Below, in pieces: positions 57,937 to 64,000 of a DNA stretch of 64,000 nucleotides. The notes under the pieces are model-generated. The model made no database searches, had not been told where the DNA came from, and was given only the letters and a program-made list of their open reading frames with translations. The position numbers and the translations under genes were made by a program. The number at the start of each line of letters is the position of its first letter. Position 1 is the first letter of the stretch. Source of the DNA: Blastobasis lacticolella (lineage: Eukaryota; Arthropoda; Insecta; Lepidoptera; Blastobasidae). The stretch lies in NCBI GenBank assembly GCA_905147135.1, contig LR990053.1, positions 756,501 through 820,500 on the forward strand, written 5' to 3'.

Positions 57937-57940
57937 AGCG
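57937..57940. repeat. Target-site duplication, right copy (AGCG)
   Basis: Pairs with 50350-50353. The flank then continues TGTCACTGTG, unrelated to the element. Confidence 0.85.
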
Positions 57941-58429
57941 TGTCACTGTGTGTTTCCTTCCTACTTTTCTACCTCCCTCCTTTTTGACGATTGAAAGAGA
58001 TATTTAATGTCCTAATCAATATATAAATTTTATATAATCTAGGGACAGCCTATTCACGCTAGCCTTGAAGACATGCAGAATGTAATGATCAGTATTATAG
58101 TGATCGATTCCTTAGCCGTACGCATCATAAAGGTTGAACCAAAGTGGCTCGAGCTTTAATTACTAAATAAGTTGGTTGTGTAATAAAAAACGACGCCGCC
58201 GCCGTGCCGTGACAAGTACTCGTCACCGACCGACGCTCGCTACTTATACACAGTGGCTTCCAATGTTTTGGTTGAAAAACATTATCAACTATTGACAAAG
58301 GAATCATACTTATATTAGAAATACGAAATTTTGTAAGGGCCAAACAGGTTACAAACTAACCATGTTCAAACTAATGATGTTTCCATGAACCCATTAAAAT
58401 TAAAAGACATCTTGTCTTTGTCCCGACTC

Positions 58430-58545
58430 CAGGATCCAGGATTTTGCAGTTCAGGTAATTACAGTGGAGCGACTGCCATCTGACCTCCATGTTACACATT
58501 TAGTGCAGGTTTCATCAGTATGTTTTCCCTGCTTCGGTTAAGATT
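58430..58545 (-). mobile_element. tRNA-Thr SINE 3' fragment
   Basis: CAGGATCCAGGATTTTGCAG...TACAGTGGAGCGACTGCC matches the family 3' part on the minus strand. Confidence 0.7.
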
Positions 58546-58756
58546 CAACGATTTGTAAGAATAGATGCTTGACTGTTACTCCTCCACGTAAAACTTCTGA
58601 ACGGATTGGAACTTTCACAGAACTTTAGCTTGTAACCCAGAATAACACATAGACTAAATTTTATCATGAAATTCAAAGTATTTCTATGGGGGTCCAGAAC
58701 GTAATAATCGATTTTTACGCAGATAATATTTCCAAACCTAGTTAATCATTTGTAGG

Positions 58757-58920
58757 GAAGAGGGAGGAGGTTCAAGAAGCAATGGATTGACATTGCTGAG
58801 TCGGATTCTAGAGGCCTATGATGTTAAGGATTATGAAGGTCGATTTATGTACAGAGAATAGGACAAGAAAGCGTATCCTAGCAGAAGCCGAGTTTGACCG
58901 CTCGGACGATAAAAGGATTA
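58757..58920 (+). pseudogene. Degenerate RTE-like LINE 3' end
   Basis: It shares the order GATTGACATTGCTGAGT...GGACAAGAAAGCGTATCCTAGCAG...CCGCTCGGACGATAA with 15220-15345 but carries stops and indels. Confidence 0.55.
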
Positions 58921-60110
58921 TTTTTCGATAATTAATAAAAACCTTCCCAGTGCCGAAATTCTGCTAACATTCTTATGGCGTGCGTGCTTAAAGAAATAAA
59001 TAATTACATTGTGTAATGATCATAAAGTGAAAGAAGTTGTATAAATAATTTATTTTTCTTTTGTTACAGGTACTTATTTCACTTTGAGAAACGTCTGCGG
59101 CCGGTTGCGTGAGCTACGACTTTGTACTCGCCTCAGCTAAACAAATCTGATAACTTTAATACTCATTATGGTATTAAATATAACTTTTATCAATATAGAA
59201 AATATACCGAATAATCATTTTAAGAATTCGTAGCAATATCTACTGGTGTAGCACGTGTAGCACATACGTAGCTTCGTAGCAGGGTCTACGTCTTTCAATT
59301 GAAGGTGACACACTGAGTTTCAGTCAGCAAATGATGTCAAATTGACTTAGGCAAATAGAGCCAGACTAACAAAAAATAACCCAGTTTTTATGTTAAACCG
59401 ACTAGTTGTAATTCTTAGAAATGTACAAATATTAAATTGCCCTGGGAAATAGTCTAGACTCAAGGTATTATTGATGTTCAGGCTCAATTGATATCTCGAG
59501 TTACTAAGGTATTTCATAATATTTCGCCGAGAGCCTTATATTTAACAAGAGTTATTCGAGCAATATATATGGGTTTATGGTTGAGAGGCTACTGATGATA
59601 TTATTGTGAAATAGAATTGAACTTATTTCAGTTATACTTGAGTCCGTAGGCTGCGGTGACTGCTTACCATCAGGCAGGCCGTAAGCTTGTTTGCCGCCTT
59701 AGTGGTATAAAAAAACGCTTCTTTTGATATACTTTTTTGTGACCCGCAACTCGAAGGGGTCGGGATGCAACTCCGACAGCCCCATAATTGAATGAATGAA
59801 TGAACGAATGATGAAAATCCTCGATAATCACAACAAAAAGGGTCCAAAAGATAGTTAAAAGGGATCTGGAAACAAAGAAAGGAACTACCACCTCCAACTA
59901 ACGTCTATACCATTATTCTGAACACCGGTAAAAATTAACAAGCTCTACCTAAACAGTGTGGAGAAAACAGAAGCTCCATTTGCTTTCGAAACGTTATTTT
60001 CTCTCTCACATTTTATTAGGGTTCCGCACTCGTAAGTTACAAACGGGACTCTATTGCCAAAGGGCTTACTACACTTGGCTAAATCACAAAATAAAAATGG
60101 CCTCTATTTT

Positions 60111-60300
60111 GTGGCTAAATTCATCATCTAAATTCAGAAGCAAAAAGCGTGAGAGCCATATCAAAGTGAAATGTGAAGAATCGCTTAAATATGTTACGCG
60201 TCACTCCGCTTTCCAAATGGCGTGAAACGAATATGAACCCTATTCTATTAGCAATACATTCCACTTTGATCTCACGCTTTTTGCTTCTGAATTTAGCCAC
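60111..60300. repeat. Long inverted repeat (fold-back)
   Basis: The left arm GTGGCTAAATTC...AGAAGCAAAAAGCGTGAG...ATCAAAGTGAAATG (60111-60172) pairs with the right arm at 60256-60300. Two short insertions sit in the left arm. The loop is about 80 bases. A second small hairpin, CACAAAATA (60085-60093) with TATTTTGTG (60105-60113), touches the left arm. It is consistent with a MITE or fold-back element. Confidence 0.8.
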
Positions 60301-61263
60301 GTGCTGTTTTTCTGTCTACCACAGGAGTGGTAGTTACTAAAATTAGCACAGAATACATCTGCTTTATCAGGAAACAATAAAAATCATAAATAAAATTGGT
60401 AATAAGGCGTGATCGCCATTCAACACAAGAGCTTCTAAGTAATAAGACAATAATTAAAAAGTTACAACATGGCATGTGAGTGACAATTTAATCTAATCTA
60501 CTTACCTAACAAATTTCATCGAAATCCGTGCGATATCCTGCGCGTGGTCGCCGGCAGGATGGATTGCGTGTACATGAGGCGCTGCTGCGAGCTCGCATAT
60601 GCACGCAGTCTGTAGATTAAGTAGTTTAAAATTTAAATACAATTATACGAGTACTAACTTAATATTACGAAATGTGCTTTACTAACAAAAATTAGTCATG
60701 TTACTTATAAATAAATTAACATATAATAACCGCGATATTTTAAAACGGCACGTACGATTCATTTTTATAATCACTTTGTATATACTGAGCCCTTCTCAAC
60801 ACACTCCGACTCACCCCCCTATGTTTTTCCATTTATTTACTCCGATTCCGATTAGAATGTTTCCTTTTCCATTAGCAGTGCCCTCACATCCTCCGGCGCG
60901 GATGTCGCGGAGCTCCGCTGATGCGGATCTTAGGAAAGGAATGCTTTATCTTTCCAGTCTTTCCAGTTTCCTTTCCACACGTTCCTTGGAGCTCACAATG
61001 GAATGGGGTGGGGTGGGGTTAGTTCGTTTTATTTCTGTAGCTTCAATGGATTGTGTTAGTTTTTTTGGTGGGTTGGGATTATCGAAGCTGTGGTATTGTT
61101 AAGTGTAGGTTTTTATTTTCATAGTAGTTTTCTGTATGGAGTGATTTTTTTAATGCTGAAGTTCTCGGGACTGATTATTTGTATGTATTTTTTTTAATTG
61201 GACTAGCCAGGCATTTGACCGCCACCTAACCTGGCGATGATGCGGCCGATGATTGAACAGCCT

Positions 61264-61312
61264 AAAGTAAAGTAAATTAAAGTAAAGTAAAGTAAAGCAA
61301 AGAAAAGTAAAG
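61264..61312 (+). repeat. (AAAGT)n pentanucleotide microsatellite
   Basis: About nine imperfect units of TAAAG. It lies inside an inverted copy of the CACCAGGTGA repeat family, between its ACAGCCTAAA and CTTTTGCCTTGAAGGCG segments. Confidence 0.85.
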
Positions 61313-61903
61313 TAAATATTTATTAAAGAAATATAAATATAAATATTTATATAAATATTCACTTTTGCCTTGAAGGCGTCTAGAATAATATATAACAATG
61401 ATGTATAATGTATAATTTTTGGACGCCCTCTACCGGCCTATTATTATTACAGTATTTATTTACACAGTATGTTTCAATAGAAATTAACAAAACTAGAGCA
61501 CGATAATGGTATATATTATCCAAAGTAACCTAAATAAATTGAATTATTTCATAAATATAGATTGTTCCTTAGATTTCTGTGAGTAAATATTTACTGTTGT
61601 CGTGCTCTGCCTTTGTTAATTTGTATTGAATCTTATTGTGCTACTCTCAGATCACAGAGGTGCTAATAAACACCAGTAAATCAGCAAATTTTGTCCACTT
61701 TAAATTTTATGACAACACAACGACACCGAATACTGAAGTATTCGCGTGGTTATACAGTGAAATCTATAATCGCCACTTTACTCAATAGCTATCCACCACT
61801 ACCGTACTAGTAACCCAATTGCCGGCATAAGGCCGCCATTACTGCCGCGCTTCCTAGTTTTAACTCGCAGAATGAGTGACGTGTCACGGTTCATTTGCCT
61901 TTA

Positions 61904-61926
61904 TGACGTCACCTCCCCCCCCCCCC
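61904..61926. promoter_or_regulatory. CRE octamer next to a 12-base C run
   Basis: TGACGTCA at 61904-61911 is followed by CCTCCCCCCCCCCCC. About 25 bases upstream is GTGACGTGTCAC (61876-61887), a near-palindrome. Confidence 0.3.
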
Positions 61927-62236
61927 TCCTACATAACTCAAAGGGGAGGGCAGGGAGAGGTCTCTCAGCGATCATTATACTAACGAAGAACTTAGCTTAA
62001 ATATCGGCGTGACAGACAAACGACCTGAATTTTATATTAGACGCTCAACTTGTGAGAAGTTTTTGAGGGTAGTTCTGTTTTCTGCGACCGCGTTCCTCTT
62101 TTATGGTGGAACTTGATTTTGATTGGTGCTAGAATTGGAGTGGGAGCGTGAGTTTGTAGGTGTACTAGTATTTTGTCAGCGACTTTGTTCGCCTGAAATT
62201 TGGCTTGTAATAAATATGAATCACTTAATTTTTAAA

Positions 62237-62433
62237 GACCTGAGTGGTTCAGTGGTCAACATGCCGGTCTGCCACGCAAGAGGTCCCGGGTTCGATTCCC
62301 GGCCGGGCAGAAATTGAAATCTTGAAAAGTCTGGGTGTTCTAGGTAGTTTATCAGTTATCTAGCCAACATAACACAAGCTTTGCTTACTTTTGGGCAAGA
62401 TGGCAATGTGTGAATTTGTCAAAAAAAATAAAT
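62237..62433 (+). mobile_element. tRNA-Gly-headed SINE with internal deletion
   Basis: The head is perfect through the B box, but about 60 bases of the body between the CTTGAAAAG and GTCTGGGTG segments and the following region are missing. The tail is A-rich. Confidence 0.88.
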
Positions 62434-62554
62434 TAAATTTTGGGATAAATTATAACCTATATTTATTCGGGATATGTAGTATGAGAGCTAAGACAGACGT
62501 ACATGAGTTCTGAATTATTTATCCCATAATATAATTATGTTTATGCAATGTTTT

Positions 62555-62705
62555 CGTTTCGGGAAGGCTTCCCACTAGATGCGCCGACGTTCTGGTAAAG
62601 ATCTGAGTTACCAGCTGGATGCGGAAGGCACAAAACTGGTTTGTGCGGAGATTTATGGGGAAGGCATATGCCCAGTGGGCTTCTTCCGACTGATATGATG
62701 ATGAG
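62555..62705 (+). pseudogene. Possible LINE 3' end with (GATGAT) tail
   Basis: The translation near 62610-62700 reads WFVRRFMGKAYAQWASSD, stop, followed by TATGATGATGA. The pattern resembles the C-terminal end of RTE-type LINEs. Confidence 0.4.
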
Positions 62706-64000
62706 TTTAACATGGAAGTCAAACAAATTCTTAGGCAACACATAAATCGTCACACACGTCGGGCTCGTCTCCACGGTTTTGATTATTTTTACCACAACAT
62801 TTCGAAGTAGTTGCACGCTCCATAGTCACGAGCGGACCGGTTCCGTGAGAAACCGCTTCTAAGGACAGCTCAAAGAGAACTCGAAGAGACATCGTCGAAT
62901 TCAAAAAAGGGCTAAAAGGTATTTTTTATATGCTACGCAGAGACGAACGAGCAGATAGACCATCTGGTCTGGACCGTTCGTCCGTTCGTCGTTCACCATC
63001 AGATGATGGTGAGCATAAACTGTCGCCCATAACTAAATAAAAATAATCAAAACGGTGATAATAAATCCGCTATGTGTGACGATTCTTGTGTAGAATAACC
63101 ACGAAAGTTTAAGACGAATTATTACTTTAAATTAAATACAATTACAAATACGAAAATGTTGCATGTTTCCGTCGAAACATTGATAACAGCGCTAATCCGC
63201 TACACAATTCCAAAGCCAATAAAACTTCGTCGTGCAATAAATAAATAAATGAAAAAGTCTTACGCACCCCGTTGGCAAACGCCAATCATCATATTATTAG
63301 CTCCTTCGCTTTGTTTCTCTCAAAGAAGATCCATAAGCGGCGGAATATTCCGCCATTTTTTGGTGAAGAACAAGTGACGTCACGCAACGAGTAGCTCGTG
63401 GCAAAGTGGGCAACAACGATAAAACTCCACCGCAATAAAGGCGCATAAAAATCCGTGGGAATAAACAAAGTTTTCTTATTAATTTTAACTACATTAGTTG
63501 GGGAGGTCGGGGCGAGATGATCGTTCCGCGGACGATCGCGGCATTTGTTATTGTAGTCGTGTCTACCCACTCGTCGGGAGCGCGGGTTGGATAGCTTATA
63601 TAACTATTATGGGCTGCGATTAAATTAATCTAGGTTATATGGCGAGCTTGGAACCAGTGTGATCTAAGTGACATTTTTACCAAGAGTACTTAGATTAGTG
63701 TGGCATGGCAGAATTTATTGTTCTGTGTCCCGTAGTGTATTAAACTCAATATTATTAAAAATGACACTCTGGTTCCAACCTCCCAATATTACTTGTACGT
63801 ACGTACATGTATAAGGTACGATTTGGTGTATTGCTGTGTATGGGTTTCGCTGGTATTATTGTAAGGTTTAGTTCTAAATTCGTGAGGTTCTATCCACAGT
63901 CAAGTATTTAACAGAGTAAGGTGGAGGTACTTCACCAGGCGGGCGGCTCCAATTCGAACGGGATACCACGCTATGCCCTACCTCTCTTAAAAAGAATACA
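62706..64000. other. Window end, no gene recognised
   Basis: Repeat pieces are at 62750-62840, 62890-63035 and 63085-63200, then the promoter-like cluster at 63339-63382. No splice-supported exon seen before the edge. Confidence 0.4.
63339..63382. promoter_or_regulatory. Promoter-like cluster: 16-bp palindrome and CRE octamer
   Basis: GGCGGAATATTCCGCC is a perfect palindrome at 63339-63354 and overlaps a CCGCCATTTTT (YY1/Pho-like) match. A TGACGTCA octamer lies at 63375-63382. The surrounding 250 bases are less AT-rich than the neighbourhood. No transcript is visible in the window. Confidence 0.35.

Larger units (their letters stand above)
57941..60110. other. Right flank of the errantivirus, no gene recognised
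   Basis: Repeat pieces are at 58035-58130, 58430-58545, 58757-58920 and 59645-59715. The rest is unassigned. Confidence 0.45.
60301..62236. other. Stretch without a recognised gene
   Basis: A three-run G tract is at 61005-61018. An inverted repeat-family copy with microsatellite is at 61196-61420, and the CRE/poly-C site at 61904. The 134-codon frame at 60698-61102 is hydrophobic and low complexity, with no domain or homologue that I recognise. Confidence 0.4.

Noticed and set aside
60698..61102. 134-codon plus-strand frame as a host gene
   Set aside because: Low-complexity, hydrophobic and Ser/Pro-rich translation without a domain, in an AT-rich region with G-rich runs.

Overview
The window looks like a non-genic, transposon-rich stretch of an insect nuclear genome, most likely a moth or butterfly (inference from the AT-rich sequence, many degenerate short repeats, tRNA-headed SINEs, and LINE 3' ends with simple-sequence tails). 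I find no host protein-coding gene I can support. Almost every open frame under about 135 codons falls in repeats or in unique sequence without a recognisable domain.

The main coding feature is a complete errantivirus-type Gypsy element at 50354-57936. It has two 302-bp LTRs that I read as identical, 4-bp target duplications, a primer-binding site, gag, pol (protease, reverse transcriptase, RNase H, integrase), an envelope-like gene and a polypurine tract. All three frames are open, so the insertion is probably young. Gag and pol overlap in a -1 arrangement with a canonical slippery heptamer (A AAT TTT). The env frame has no suitable ATG. A splice donor at 50838 and an acceptor ending at 55870 would supply one from the leader, together with a hydrophobic signal peptide.

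The second notable feature is a DNA transposon at 41308-44696 with very long inverted repeats (about 0.6 kb). It encodes a 533-residue protein with Cys clusters and DDE-like acidic motifs. I do not recognise its superfamily, and its C-terminus looks cut off just after the second or third acidic motif.

The rest, from left to right, is as follows. A 5' mariner fragment lies at 10.15-10.5 kb and a decayed Jockey/CR1-type LINE at 10.54-11.6 kb. A G-quadruplex tract is at 17.2 kb. A minisatellite with a near-perfect 177-bp higher-order repeat spans 21.53-22.36 kb. A diverged 385-bp direct duplication lies at 23.4-24.3 kb. A Gly-tRNA SINE is nested in a Thr-tRNA SINE at 26.2-26.9 kb. Two SINE families (heads like tRNA-Gly and tRNA-Thr) and several unclassified short repeat families recur across the whole window. 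A long fold-back lies at 60.1-60.3 kb, and a promoter-like island with a 16-bp palindrome and a CRE octamer is near 63.35 kb.

All homology statements come from motif recognition by eye. No database search was possible.
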